Origin: Echiichthys vipera
Taxonomy: Eukaryota; Chordata; Actinopteri; Perciformes; Trachinidae
Assembly: GCA_963691815.1 (NCBI GenBank)
Contig: OY829661.1
Coordinates: 16,988,849 to 17,052,848, forward strand
Direction: 5' to 3'
Length of the DNA: 64,000 nt
Both the position numbers and the translations under genes were made by a program. The notes beneath the pieces were generated by a model. The model was not told where the DNA came from, searched no databases, and saw only the letters and a program-made list of their open reading frames with translations. Positions 10,853 to 22,189 of the stretch are shown piece after piece (positions within the stretch are counted from its first letter, which is position 1; each line of letters begins with the position of its first letter).

Positions 10853-13800
10853 TTATGCAATCAGCAGCCAAAACATAATAACCAGAGCAACAAAAAGGAA
10901 GAGTCGAGACAGAAACTGTTCGTCCGTGTGCTGTGGTGTCCCAGGGGCCGCTGTTAGGGAAATTGTTTAATAGAGGTTATTTGATATGTTCTTGATAAAA
11001 GACACAGAGTGGTCAAGGTAAAGTGTTTAAAACATAAATACCTGGAGGAGGTCTGCCATCGTTGATGTTAAAAGCTGTAGCAAAAATACCAAAAGGAAAG
11101 GCACCGATTCCAAATGACATTTGGAAACCCCCATCTCCAAAGCCAAACCCTTGAAAGCCCTGTGAAAAGTATTCCATCATTAACATGTAGACGTGTGGAT
11201 TCTCTTAATGTTTGGCCAATATAGTCACAATATCTGAGGTGCTGTTTAACATAGGGCTGTGGCGGTGAAAGAATTTCCTCTGTGGGTATTCAGGGTGGCT
11301 CAAAAGCGCTGTATACGGTATTATTGCATCTATGTATGGTACGTAGATTGATGCACATAATGCCGAACCAAATTTCACAAGCCCAAGTTCCACCCGGAAA
11401 CTTTGAGCTTTCGGCCGTTAGGTTAGCACAGGGGTGGGCAATTCTGGTCCTGGAGAGCCACTGTCCTGCATGTTTTAAGTTTCTCCCTACCCTAACACAC
11501 CTGAGTCCAACAATAATCAAACTGTGACAAGCATCAGCTGCTTGATAACGAGCAAATCGTTAAAACCAGGTGTGTTAAGGCAGAGAGAAACCTAAAACAT
11601 GCAGGACAGGGGCTCTCCAGGACCGGAATTGACTACCCATGGGTTAGCACAACAAAGCCTGAAGACCCCTGCCGGTTCCTAGTCAGCTACAACCTCATTG
11701 GAGAGTGAGTTGTGTATAAGACTGGGATGGTGTGTTGCTGCTGCTCCACTGTTGTTGGGGATATGAATGGAAACACGTTGAACATGCTAACACACATTCA
11801 ACAGCATCACCCAATTCCTCAGCCTCGCTGCTTTCATGCAGCATTAAAGCAGCATTAAAGCAGTGTCTCACTGGTGCCAAGAGCAAATGTGGTGCGGGAA
11901 TGCAGACATGCATGCAAATTTTCAGCCTGATAACTATGCACAGCGGGTCCAGGTGTGAATGATCCCTGTCGCCGTGTTCCATTTTTGGTTACCTGAAGCG
12001 TTTAATGCACACACAGTTAAGTGTGAAATAGAAATGACATATCCTTATGAAAAAAACAGAAAAAATGTCAACATAGCGGTTGTTGCAGGTGCCGCAGTTG
12101 CTAACCATGGTTTCTTACCATGGTTGCTTGCAATGCCCTGCACTTGGCTTATTAATAGTGTGGTATTGTACGATTGCTGTTATTGCGACAGCCTTAAGTT
12201 AACATACAGTAAGTGAGATGTGACGCAACAGCCAGTGAAATTTGTGATCATTCTCAAGAGACGTCTCTACAGCTTAGCGCTTATCATCTAATAGATCCCA
12301 GTGGGAAATGTTCTTTTGTGAATGGATAAAACACAGGTTTGCACTACAGCACCTACATCCTCTTATGTAATGATTTCATCATGAATGCACAATGTTACTC
12401 AGCAGCTGACACAGAAAAAGTACATAACGCAATCATACACTTTTTTATACCATGCAAGTAGACTTGGTAGGTTAGAATAGGTTAGAGACTTATATGGAGT
12501 CATATTTTCAAACCTCCAGTCGGCCTCTTAGCACTGACCTAATGCAGGGCCCTATGTAAACTGTGTTATAGTATTTTTTAATTCACAATTTTGTCTGCAA
12601 TTCTGTTACCATCAGTCTGACTGTCAGAAAAAGACACTTGCCACCCGGCCTATAAACATTTCTGGGGGAAACCCTGAAGTACTTACGCCACGGTTTTCTG
12701 GTTCAGGCCTCTGCCCCTGTGGTCGAGGGGGTGTTCTTTCTCTATAAAATAAAACAATTTTGTAAAAGTCACGATTTCACTGATCTGTATGGTTGACACA
12801 ATCATAGGTTTAGAAATAATGCTCATTTTAAGTTATCTACTGTGTGTATTGTGATTACATAACACCTGAAGTTTAGCGTCACCCTGACCTATAATACTAC
12901 TCAAAAGTTCCTACCTGGGGTCTTGTTGACCTGTACTTCCCCGCCCATATAAGGGGATTACTTTGTCTCGGCTGATGCCTGCTTTACACACTGGACACAC
13001 TTGTCTGTTTGGTCTGGTCTCCAACCACTGCATAAAAGACAAAACCAATACTCTTCATCAGTTATGCACCATCAACAATGCACTGGCATTTGAAAATAGT
13101 CAAGAAGGAGAAAACAATGGTTCAGTTTACCTGATGCAAGCAGGGCCAACTGATCCAGAGGAGGTGCAAAGAAAAATGAAAGTCACAGGGAAGAGGTTTG
13201 ATTAGTAAAACATTACATACGTCCCAGAACAACAGGCATGTCAGCAAAATGGCACCCACATATCTTGTATTCACAAATGAAAACAATGAATCATTTCAAT
13301 AGTGGAAGTCGAGGGTGAGCTCACCTACTAGAGAAGAAAACAGAAGGAAAATAGCTTCCTGTTTGGGGGATTTTACTTCTTTTTGAAAATGAAGTTAACC
13401 AAATACAATGGAATAATCATACACCTGGTACACAGCCCACCCCCCCTACCTGTATACAGAGGGAAATTATAAGAAAAGTGTGCTGAGTGGATAACTAGCC
13501 TAAGCGATTAGCAAATATTGAAATTATACTTTATTTTATCTTTATTTAAATGCCCTCCTCTCCTTTATTTCTTTTCTACTTACTGGGTTTCAGCATGTGT
13601 CTATCTTTGTAATACATTTTCAACGGATTTAATTTCAGACTGTAATTATTTAGTTTTCTATTTTTCATCATAATGGAGTTCTAGTGACCTGGTATCAAAG
13701 ACGATGCTACAGTTTTATGGGACTGCCCGGGCTGACAGACCTGGATCTGGCCTCAGTACCTTGACTGAGGTGTGTCGTTTTAATGTAAACAAGAGTCCGA

Positions 13801-13992
13801 CGGTAGTTCTTACCAGAAGAGGTGTCCACACAGGCTGATCACCGCGTCCTTGGCGGTGTCCAGGCATATATTACACTCGAAAGTGCTGTCCTGGTTGCCG
13901 CTGTCGGCCGCAGTCGAGCTGCTGGATCCGGGACTTGGGTTCTCAGTGGCCGCAGTAGTGCCAGGGGCTGGAGGGGGGGCCGCGGTGGCCAT
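10853..13992 (-). CDS. rnf185: RNF185, ER/mitochondrial membrane RING E3 ubiquitin ligase
   Basis: Six coding exons: 13992-13814, 13149-13131 (19-nt microexon), 13027-12915, 12741-12687, 11159-11042 and 10950-10853, totalling 582 bp and 193 residues (human 192). All junctions are GT-AG and in phase. The N-terminal 35 residues are Ala/Pro/Ser-rich. The C3HC4 RING follows, with C40, C43, C55, H57, C60, C63, C77 and C80 (ECNICLD, CGHLFCWPCLHQW, CPVC). Next come the [15 protein letters not shown] linker, a Gly/Phe-rich [23 protein letters not shown] stretch broken here only by my spacing, and a C-terminal hydrophobic tail anchor ([16 protein letters not shown]). It matches human RNF185 nearly residue for residue outside the N-terminus. 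The family acts in ER-associated degradation and mitophagy. The closest alternative, RNF5, differs in linker and position. Confidence 0.97.
11429..11641. mobile_element. hAT-type MITE with 8-bp target duplication
   Basis: A 213-bp element inside RNF185 intron 4. It is flanked by the identical 8-bp GGTTAGCA (11421-11428 and 11642-11649). Its ends are inverted repeats: CAGGGGTGGGCAATTC on the left and CATGGGTAGTCAATTC read from the right, followed by GGTCCTGGAGAGCC in both arms. An 8-bp duplication and CA-starting ends are the hAT signature. No coding capacity. Confidence 0.88.
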
Positions 13993-15395
13993 TTAAAAGA
14001 TATATCCACTCAACAAGAGGGCAGCCAGCGCTTCAAAATGAGTACATAGGACCAATGGACGGGGTTCGTGGCTAATAAAGAGGAGAAGACAATGAGCTCA
14101 ATGAAAATTACTAATAAAAGGAGTAAAATCGAACAAAATAAGGCTGCTAAGCAACGTTAGCTCCCATCTAGATAAAAAAGTGTCGTTACGGAGTTGCTAA
14201 CGTTAGCACGCGAAGACTGAGGGGAAACAGACAGTTTTGCTGTAAGAAACAGCAACAAATACAAAAACGTTAATCCAACGTGTCGCTCCAACCGTGATTT
14301 TAACTAACTATTAATCGAAACTTGTTGCGAGAAGTTGATAAATATCCTTACTGCTGGTTGCGTCACACACACATCCGCACCATGGAGCAACACTGGACGG
14401 TAACCGGTAGTAGATCCTGGGGGGAGGCAGGGGGCGTGGCTACGTGTGTGATGGGATTTCGCTGCCCTCAGTCAGACCTATCAGGTGCCCATGAGAAGAA
14501 TCAATAATACTTGATAATCAATCAAAATGCTACTGTTCTCTGTTTTATATCATAGTAAACTGGTTATATTTAAACAACACATTTAAAAACATTACTTTGG
14601 ACTTTGACAAAATTGGACGGATGTTTCACTATTTTATGACATTTTGTAGAAGAGAAAACGATTCATCGAGAAAATAATCGGAAGATTAATTGATAATGAA
14701 AATAATCGTTAGTTACAGTCCTAATCTACGCACAGGGATGTAGAAAAGGTTTTGTTTACACAGATTTCTCAAGTAATATCTTTTCTAAATAATGTTTATA
14801 CTATGTTCTGCTGCATGCTTCCTTTCATGGACACTTGAGCATGTTGCTCAGGTTACTTGGTGAATCAAGGTGATTGTAAATCTGCCACTTCCCCTTCCAG
14901 CTTTCATACCCCTGTTGTTCTTATCCATCAGCATCTGTTGACATGTTTCAACCTGATTTATTCATTAACAATAGTACCAACATTGATTAAACGTTCAATA
15001 AACTCAGGTGATACTTTGTCCCTGTGAGCTACTTCTGTCACATAGGTTCCATTTAATCTAGAAATAATAATAATAATAAGAGCAATATTTATAACAACAT
15101 GTTTTATTTACAGTAACAGTGCTGATTGCAAGTAGGGGTACATTGAATCAAAGAGAACTTTGAAATTTACTGAAGTTTTCAGAATACAGTTACAACAATG
15201 TAAGTTCGTCATTTATTGATTCCTTTTTAAATATACATCAATTTAAGACTAAAGGTATTTGTTTTTCACACATTTATGGACATTACATGAACAGTTCACT
15301 TCAATTATGTTTTAATTGACAGTCACAGTCAGCGTAACCAAATTATAATATATTAATAATGAATTTAATTCAATCCAAAATACTTTATTCGTCCC
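13993..15395. other. RNF185 promoter/5' UTR and CMKLR1 downstream DNA
   Basis: From 13993 to about 14460 is GC-richer sequence upstream of RNF185 and probably contains its promoter. Near 14600-14740 a stretch ending in AATAATCGTTAGTTACAGTCCT resembles the end of a common fish DNA element; a related fragment is at 18920-18975. The rest, up to the AT microsatellite, may be CMKLR1 3' UTR. No exon seen. Confidence 0.4.
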
Positions 15396-15396
15396 A

Positions 15397-15486
<90 letters not shown>
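15396..15486. repeat. (AT)n microsatellite
   Basis: About 90 bp of nearly pure AT dinucleotides, some 180 bp downstream of the CMKLR1 stop codon, and therefore probably in its 3' UTR or just past it. Confidence 0.95.
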
Positions 15487-15489
<3 letters not shown>

Positions 15490-15661
15490 CAGTGGCCTAT
15501 TCATCTGACTAAAACATTGTGACATAATACAAATTATAATGTAAACCTCAAAATGAGAATGTTATCACACAAAAACATTATTATTTTCCACATGTGTTGT
15601 TTGAGTAAACAATAAAAAAAAAATGCAATAATCCACTTTGCATATTGGTTTCTACTTGAGC

Positions 15662-16672
15662 TCAGATAATTTCCATTGACTTAGACTTCGACTGACTGAG
15701 ACCGCCTGTGCGGAAATCCTCCGCCATTGCCTCTTCTATCCTTGATGTCAAAGACCGCTTTAGGATTTGTTTAAAGTCATTTCCAATGAACACATAGAGA
15801 ACTGGGGTTATGAAGCTGTTTGCAGCAGCCAGGGTGGCCCCCACCTTCAGGCCGGTTTGCAGTACATCCAGGCTGTGGTTCTTCAAGTCTGACTCTAAAA
15901 GAACAAAGGTATGATACGGGACCCAGCAGAAGAAAAATGACAAGATGAGTGCCGCCATGACTTTGTAAGGCTTTGTTGACTTGATTGTCAAACTTCTTAG
16001 CTTCACACTGAGCACCGAGCTACAAAAAACAATCATGAGGAAAGGAATCAGGAACCCGCAGATAAATCGAGTCAGTACCACTGCCTTGTGGCTGGAGGGG
16101 CTCATGTAACCAGTGTAGCACTGAGTGACTGAGCCGTGGACTGTGGTTTGTCTGAAGATCAGTGAGGGCAACGTTAGGAGGGCAGAGAGGACCCACACAA
16201 GGACAACAACTCCAAATGCTTTCCGCACTGTCCGGTGGTTATGTGACCACACAGGGAATGAAATCATTACGCAGCGATCAGCGCTGATGAGAACCAAGAG
16301 AAACACACAGCTGTACATGTTGAGAAACAGGGCGGAGGAGGTGAGCTTGCAAAAGACCAGTCCGAAAGGCCAGTGTGAGGTGATCATGTAGAATACTTCC
16401 AGGGGCAAAAAGGCACAGAACAAAAAGTCTGAAATGGCCAGACTGATGTACCAGGTGGTGATGACCGTTCTTTTCATTTTCCATCCACAAATCCAGATCA
16501 CTAATGCATTTCCTCCAAGGCCAATAACAGATATCATGATATTAACCGCCACCAGAACATAGGTCAAAGAAGACTGAGAACTGCTGAGCGTCAGCAGTCC
16601 CGTGGTGATGGTGTTGTTCTCAGTTTCATTGTCTGGAGTGTAATCCCCATAATCAATATAATCCACTTCCAT
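15662..16672 (-). CDS. cmklr1: Chemerin receptor-like GPCR (CMKLR1)
   Basis: A single coding exon of 336 residues for a class A receptor. I start at ATG 16672 (MEVDYIDYGDYTPDN). The open frame continues 23 codons upstream but has no ATG there, and an acceptor (ATATTTCAG) at 16688 indicates a separate 5' non-coding exon. The N-terminus has three DY-type tyrosines (possible sulfation) and N-glycosylation sites NET and NNT. Seven hydrophobic segments are visible: GNALVI in TM1, LAISDFLF in TM2, a conserved Cys before TM3, ADRC in place of DRY, PVWSHNHRTVRKA in loop 2, CWVPYH in TM6 and TPVLYVF in TM7, then a Ser-rich tail. The second loop and tail resemble human CMKLR1. Ligand would be chemerin or a resolvin-type agonist by family. 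Neighbouring ISCU and TMEM119 match human 12q23.3. GPR1/CMKLR2 is the alternative. Confidence 0.88.
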   Translation of the reverse strand: MEVDYIDYGDYTPDNETENNTITTGLLTLSSSQSSLTYVLVAVNIMISVIGLGGNALVIWICGWKMKRTVITTWYISLAISDFLFCAFLPLEVFYMITSHWPFGLVFCKLTSSALFLNMYSCVFLLVLISADRCVMISFPVWSHNHRTVRKAFGVVVLVWVLSALLTLPSLIFRQTTVHGSVTQCYTGYMSPSSHKAVVLTRFICGFLIPFLMIVFCSSVLSVKLRSLTIKSTKPYKVMAALILSFFFCWVPYHTFVLLESDLKNHSLDVLQTGLKVGATLAAANSFITPVLYVFIGNDFKQILKRSLTSRIEEAMAEDFRTGGLSQSKSKSMEII

Positions 16673-17965
16673 GCTTGATACTTTTTGCTGAAATATGTAG
16701 CACAGTGTCATACACATAAACATAGAAAATGTCACTATCAAGAAAATATACTTAGTTTGTTACACAAAATATACTCAAGTACTCACGTTATGTCTCGACG
16801 TAGAAGCAATTGATTTGAAATGCCTTCTTTCCTTTCAGCTGGATGCAACTTCTCATTTCTGTTTCCTGGGCAGTGTTACTGACGAAAGAAGAACCAGAAC
16901 TGATAGGTCATGGAACGTATGAGAATCTGCCTTCCTCTCACTTACTGAAAAAATCTTTTTTGATTTGTGGGTGACGCCATTTTCAGCTGTTTAAGTGGGC
17001 TGGTGAGCTTTTCAGTTCTTTTATTGATTTATTTGATTTCTTATGCTTTATGTGGGTATTTCAAGTCTTACAACAGCCGTATACTAGCCTTAACTGTTGC
17101 AATCTCGCAAAGGAAATCCCCTTTAGACACCCACACAAATTCCCTATTCCATTTACAAGAAGTGCAGTGTTTGCAATAATGAATAGGTAAAGGGTGATTT
17201 TCTATCTAATGATTGTTGTTACTCAAAGGGAATCATTGCTGACCATAGATCTACAGTGAAAAAGATAGAATGTCAAAGATGAAAAAACCCTGAAAATCCA
17301 ACATCATCAAAAAATACACATACATAGAAACTACAATTAAAAGTCAGTATTGAGTCAGTATCACCCTTTCTCAAAATTCATCCTCCTATTCATCTTAGAA
17401 GTGTAACATGACTCAGAACTCAGAACTACATTTCTCAATTGATAGATAGATGGATGGATATATTTTGCTTTTAAATACAATTTGTGAACATAAACAATTT
17501 TAATATGCCCATCATAATTCATTTACATTATTATTTATATCTAATTTAGATGATTAAGAAATTCAGTACATAGATAGAGAATAGAAATTGACGGAGCCTA
17601 TTTTTTAACACATATATAGTCTTTGTAGTTTGATGAAAGAACAGCACAAAATAAAGTAAATAGAAAGATATTATGTATTAAAAATATTTGCACCATCTCC
17701 ACACAAACATCCCATAAAACAATGCAATTGACATCAGTTTAATTAGCAAATAACACTGTACCTAAACAAAATATCCAAGGAAAATCAGGGGAAAGAAGTG
17801 AATTTCAGAACATACAAACACATATCAAGACTGGATTCTGATTGGTTTTAAATAGGCTACAACTTGTCCAATTGCAATGAAAACTAGCTAGCTATCTTTA
17901 GTTGTGTTTAAAAAACATGATTTGTTGAAAGATGAAAATATATATATCATGATCATTTAAATTAA
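16673..17965. other. CMKLR1 upstream region
   Basis: Should contain the CMKLR1 promoter and a 5' non-coding exon upstream of the acceptor at 16688. A stretch at 16800-16960 is the likely location, but I cannot fix its limits. The rest is AT-rich with no exon or clear repeat. Confidence 0.35.
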
Positions 17966-18625
17966 AGGTTGAATATGTAGAATCTTCATTAAAAGCTATA
18001 TTTGTAAAAATAATACACCCACCGGGCGTTTTGGGGGGTACAGAATGAAAGTATTACTTTCCCATAAAAAATATATTTAGTCTGAATTCATATTTAAACA
18101 TTTTTTTTATGGGTTTGACAATGACTTTCTGTCACGTTCTGTTTACATCGTACCACCCAATAGCGTTGGACATTGCCAGGGTTGCCTGTTGTTGGGTGCA
18201 GCTACTGTAGGCTGGCACTGGGCGAAATGGATTTTGCCAATCCTGCAGCTGCTTATTTGTCCCAGCAGCTGAGTGACTGGAGACGGGCCAAATCCAGAGT
18301 CAATATAGGCCGAGCATTCACTCCATGGACTCAAATAAAGGAATTCAACAGCTTTAAAACGCACGCCCAAAGGGCTACGCTTCTCCTTGATCGGTAAACT
18401 AACTTTAATGTTGACTCAGCTATAACAGCTATAACGGTAACTGTCAGTCAAAGTCCTCTGCAACTTGTTTTTATGGTGTGATTTGCTGGAGGGGAAATAT
18501 TCAAACAGGCTCCAACACACTCTGGTCTCCTGTAGGCTACTGGGCCGGGTCTCACCAACCTGGCAACCCGAGTAATGGAATTATTTTCTGTTATTGCCTC
18601 TACAATCTTCTGCTCATTCGCCATA
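17966..18625 (+). repeat. Interspersed repeat family B, copy 2, with short open frame
   Basis: Second copy of the element at 755-1418, in the same orientation and also directly after TTAA. The internal frame (ATG 18227 to TAA 18397) is again 56 codons with the same length and layout: MDFANPAAAYLSQQ, DWRRAKSRVNIG, PWTQIKEF, KTHAQ, LLLDR. The end TCG|GTAAAC keeps a donor-like GT. The copy has a deletion near its 3' end relative to copy 1. Confidence 0.75.
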
Positions 18626-18644
18626 TTCAAACTTTAATCTTAAC

Positions 18645-18841
18645 ATAAAAATCTCGAACCCCCAACTGCTCGGGGCGCCGGTCACTGGCAGCCCCCTCGC
18701 TCTAACTTCTCTCCATTGCTTGCATGTATATAGGTCCTGTCTGTGCATGTGTGTGTATTTCGGGCCTGTGTGTGTTTATTAAAATGAAAAATAATAGAGT
18801 GAAAATTGAATTTCCCCATTCGCGGGACTAATAAAGGAATT

Positions 18842-18871
<30 letters not shown>
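18645..18871 (+). repeat. LINE/SINE-like 3' tail ending in (TTC)n
   Basis: The end AATTTCCCCATTCGCGGGAC followed by TAATAAAGGAATTC and about 11 TTC/CTT units is the usual 3' tail of fish L2-related LINEs and their SINE partners. The upstream part (ACTGCTCGGGGCGCCGGTCA) looks like SINE body. Assigned by remembered resemblance; similar shorter tails occur near 34500-34555 and 50600-50640. Confidence 0.5.
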
Positions 18872-18872
<1 letters not shown>

Positions 18873-19060
18873 AAACTTTTCACAGACCCCCCTGGCCTAA
18901 CCCCATGACTAAATAATTAGTTTAAAAAATAGTTGATTAATCAATAATAAAAATAGTCGTTTGTTGCAGTCCTTGGAATAAAATCATTTAAAATTGGGTA
19001 AATAAAGAATCATCATGGATGTAGTGACTATCATCTATTGACTCTGTTTTGCATAAACCG

Positions 19061-19094
19061 GGCATGCGCAGATGTGATTAGTTAAGCCCCTCCC
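19061..19094 (+). promoter_or_regulatory. NRF1-like site and GC box of the ISCU promoter
   Basis: GGCATGCGCA (19061-19070) matches the core of the NRF1 site, and CCCCTCCCC follows at 19086-19094, about 100 and 70 bp upstream of the ISCU start. NRF1 is a known regulator of nuclear genes for mitochondria, which fits the gene. Confidence 0.55.
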
Positions 19095-19160
19095 CTGACA
19101 GTGACGCGGTAGTGGTGTCGCTGCTCCTCTTTCAAACTGCGTCATTCCTTCACTGTCAAC

Positions 19161-22100
19161 ATGGCGGGCACAGTGGCGATCAAATGCCTCAGTCCTCTGG
19201 CTTTCCTCACCAGGAGGCTCTCTGCTCCGGAGTTTATCACCCAGTGCTGCTACCACCAGAAGGTAAAAATACAAAGTCTGTTAAAGCTTTACTAAAACAG
19301 AGCAGCTGTCTGGCTCATGTTTACATATATCACCATTATCCCTGAGTAGCTATAGCTTAATAAAAGTATCATGAGTAACGTTTGGTAACTATGGTTACAT
19401 GACTGGTAATTACACGGAGACCATGTAGCTGGGGTTTACCACAAGAAGCTAGTTTTCTGTATGTTTGGTTGTACAAATACCTAATGTTTTACCAGGTTGC
19501 TGTCATAGCTTCACATACATATCGCAAACCAAGGGGTGTGTGTCAGAAAGAGATAAATAAACACTTATGAAACGCCAGCACGTTAACTAACATTAACAGT
19601 GTTTCATGCTAGCTTGTCGGTAAATTGAACTCGTCACTAATCTGCCCAGCTTTAATACTTGAATCACATCCGATCAATTGAGATTAGTGTGCTAGAAGAA
19701 CAAACCTGCAAATGTTGTGTTGTGCATCTGCCCTTTCGAGGAGGTAACATCTTTCAACTATGTAACAACAGATGTCCATTCTGCAACACGCAGTCACAGG
19801 GTCAATGATGTACATTCAAATTAAGTTGGTTTATGCTAAAGGGGTTGAAGATGAATAAATGAATGGTTTATGCTGGTAAACATAGATGGTTATATCCCAA
19901 TGTTTAATGATTTAAAACAGAAAAAATGTGACTTTTTTATTGAAAGAGGTTGTTTTTTTAGTCTGTGACGTACTTGGCTTTACATCTGACACCCCAGCCA
20001 TCTTGCAAAATAGTTATGTATGTTATATCCTTTGGAGATGTACACCAAAATGTTATGTTACACAGAAAAATCCGTTTTAGAAGCTGATCATAGCTGAAGA
20101 TAATTATTATGACAAGCTGAAGGGCATAAATATGTGAATAATTCAATTTTGAGAACAAACGTAACATGCTATAATTCCGAATTTGTGTATTAAATGTAGT
20201 CCTTATATGAGATGTTGTTATACAAGCTCAGCCACTCCATATTGTTTAAGTCAGAGTGACTCAGCAGAAACTAGGGGGAGCAGGATGCAGCAGTTGATTA
20301 AGCTGACAATGACATCCAGACCTAATCTGTTTATTTCAATGTCTCTTACATAATAGGGAAAACTTGTAGTTGTATAACAGTGATGCTCAAGACTTCTAGA
20401 CTCTTTTTCTGATTGTAGCAGAATACAAAAAGCCTCCAAGGGTGTTGTCTTACTTCCATCACATTTATGTCAGTGTTGTGGGATACTCTCAACAACTTGC
20501 TAAAACCAAAATTGACACGTTTTTTGCTAACACAGTGTTTACTTTCTTTTCTGTCTGCAGGTAGTGGATCATTATGAGAACCCCAGAAACGTGGGCGTTT
20601 TGGACAAAAACTCCAAGAATGTTGGTACTGGTTTGGTGGGTGCTCCAGCCTGCGGAGACGTAATGAAGCTCCAGGTAATTTTCTTTTTCGACTAAGCATG
20701 GATGGATTAGACTACGTACATTTTTTTGTTTTTTTTACCAACCCGGCTTAGATATGATTTTGGCTTCCAACAATTATGCTTACCAGATAATCAAAATAAA
20801 ACAGTTAAGATGTTTTTTTTAAGATTAAGATGAAGTTATTGAGATCAAATTTATTTTTTCATGGTATTTAAATTATGTATATTGACATTTGTTATTTGAT
20901 CATTTTTATAAAAATGTGTTTCTAAATTGATTTACATTTAAAATTTAAGAAACAAAGTTCAATAAATGCATGATGTTTCCAAAGTCGATGGGTTGTGTTA
21001 AATAATCTGGATCTCTGTATTGACTAAAATAATTCTGATTATGATTTTTGCCTTAATGAAGGCTGGATTATATTTACAGAGTTTAAAGTACTTGCAGTTT
21101 AGAATTGCCATGAAGCATTTCCCCTGATATTTAGCAATTTACTTGAAAAGTACTTGAACAGTTATTTTAATTCATTGGTTATATTATTTAATGGATTAAG
21201 TATTTTTACATTACATTTAATTTAGCTGACACTTTTGTTTAAAGCGACTTCCAATAAGTGCATCCAACAATTAGGGTACAAACCAGAGAAGCAAGTTATT
21301 AAGTAAGTGCAGTAGCTTCAAATAAGCCGATCTATAGAGTGCTACATATAAGTCTTGTGTTTTTAGCCTGCAGCGGAAGATGTTTAGATTTTCTATTGTC
21401 TGAATGTCGATGGGAGCTTGTTCCACCTTTTGGCAGCCAGGACAGCAAACAGTCCTGACTTAGTCGAGTGACTCGGTGTTCCTCTCACTTAGGCAGTGGC
21501 AAGCCGATTTGCCGATGCAGAGCGGAGTGGGCGGGCTGGGGTGTACGGTTTAATCATGTCCTGGATGTAGGCCGGGCCTGATCCGTTAGTAGCACAATAA
21601 GCAGGTCCTAGTGTTTTGAAGCGGAATTTGCGTAACTCTAAAAACTCTCATTTGACAGATTGAGGTGGATGACCAGGGGAAGATTGTGGATGCCAGGTTC
21701 AAAACATTTGGCTGCGGCTCTGCTATCGCCTCCAGCTCTTTGGCCACTGAGTGGGTGAAAGGCAAATCTGTGAGTGAACACATTACAGACACTTCTTTCT
21801 CTGCCTCTCGGATAGTGTCATGTATTGCTTTTCATATTCATATTTATTCTGTTCTGCTCGTCTTAACATTGACTGAAAGGTTATTGTGGTTACTGGAGCT
21901 ATGTGCTTTTCTCTCCAGGTGGACGAAGCTTTGGCAATAAAGAACACTGACATTGCCAAAGAGCTCTGTCTTCCACCGGTTAAACTTCACTGCTCCAGTA
22001 AGTTTTCAGTGATGTTTTATTTTTTTAATTGTCTCTTCCTCTCTAAACTGCTCCACACATGTACTTATATTTAATATATCTAATTGTTTCTCATCAGTGC

Positions 22101-22189
22101 TTGCAGAGGATGCTATCAAGGCAGCCCTGGCTGACTATCGCCTCAAACAACAGGATGGCCAGCAGGAGGCAGTTAGGGCCAGCAATTAA
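19161..22189 (+). CDS. iscu: ISCU, mitochondrial iron-sulfur cluster assembly scaffold
   Basis: Five exons: 19161-19262, 20561-20674, 21659-21769, 21919-21997 and 22098-22189, 498 bp in phase, giving 165 residues (human 167). Residues 1-34 form a basic, Cys-containing mitochondrial targeting region. The mature part starts at VVDHYENPRNVG. Cluster ligands are all present: C65 and D67 in GAPACGD, C91 in FGCGSAIASSS, and C134 in KLHCSML. The LPPVK motif (127-131), recognised by the HSC20/mortalin chaperones, is intact. The protein receives sulfur from NFS1-ISD11 and builds 2Fe-2S clusters in the matrix. Its identity to human ISCU is very high from exon 2 onward. It is transcribed toward TMEM119, its neighbour in human too. 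Confidence 0.98.
21209..21600. repeat. Fish interspersed repeat in ISCU intron 2
   Basis: Starts with TTTAATTTAGCTGACACTTT and AAAGCGACTTCCAATAAGTG, the well-known fish segment usually seen as GCAGACGCTTTTATCCAAAG with CGACTTACAA. It continues through GAGCTTGTTCCACCTTTTGG. It ends only about 60 bp before exon 3. Family name uncertain. Confidence 0.6.

Noticed and set aside
16673..16741. 23 extra codons at the start of the CMKLR1 frame
   Set aside because: The stretch has no ATG at its head and contains a splice acceptor directly before the likely start, so it is intronic read-through.
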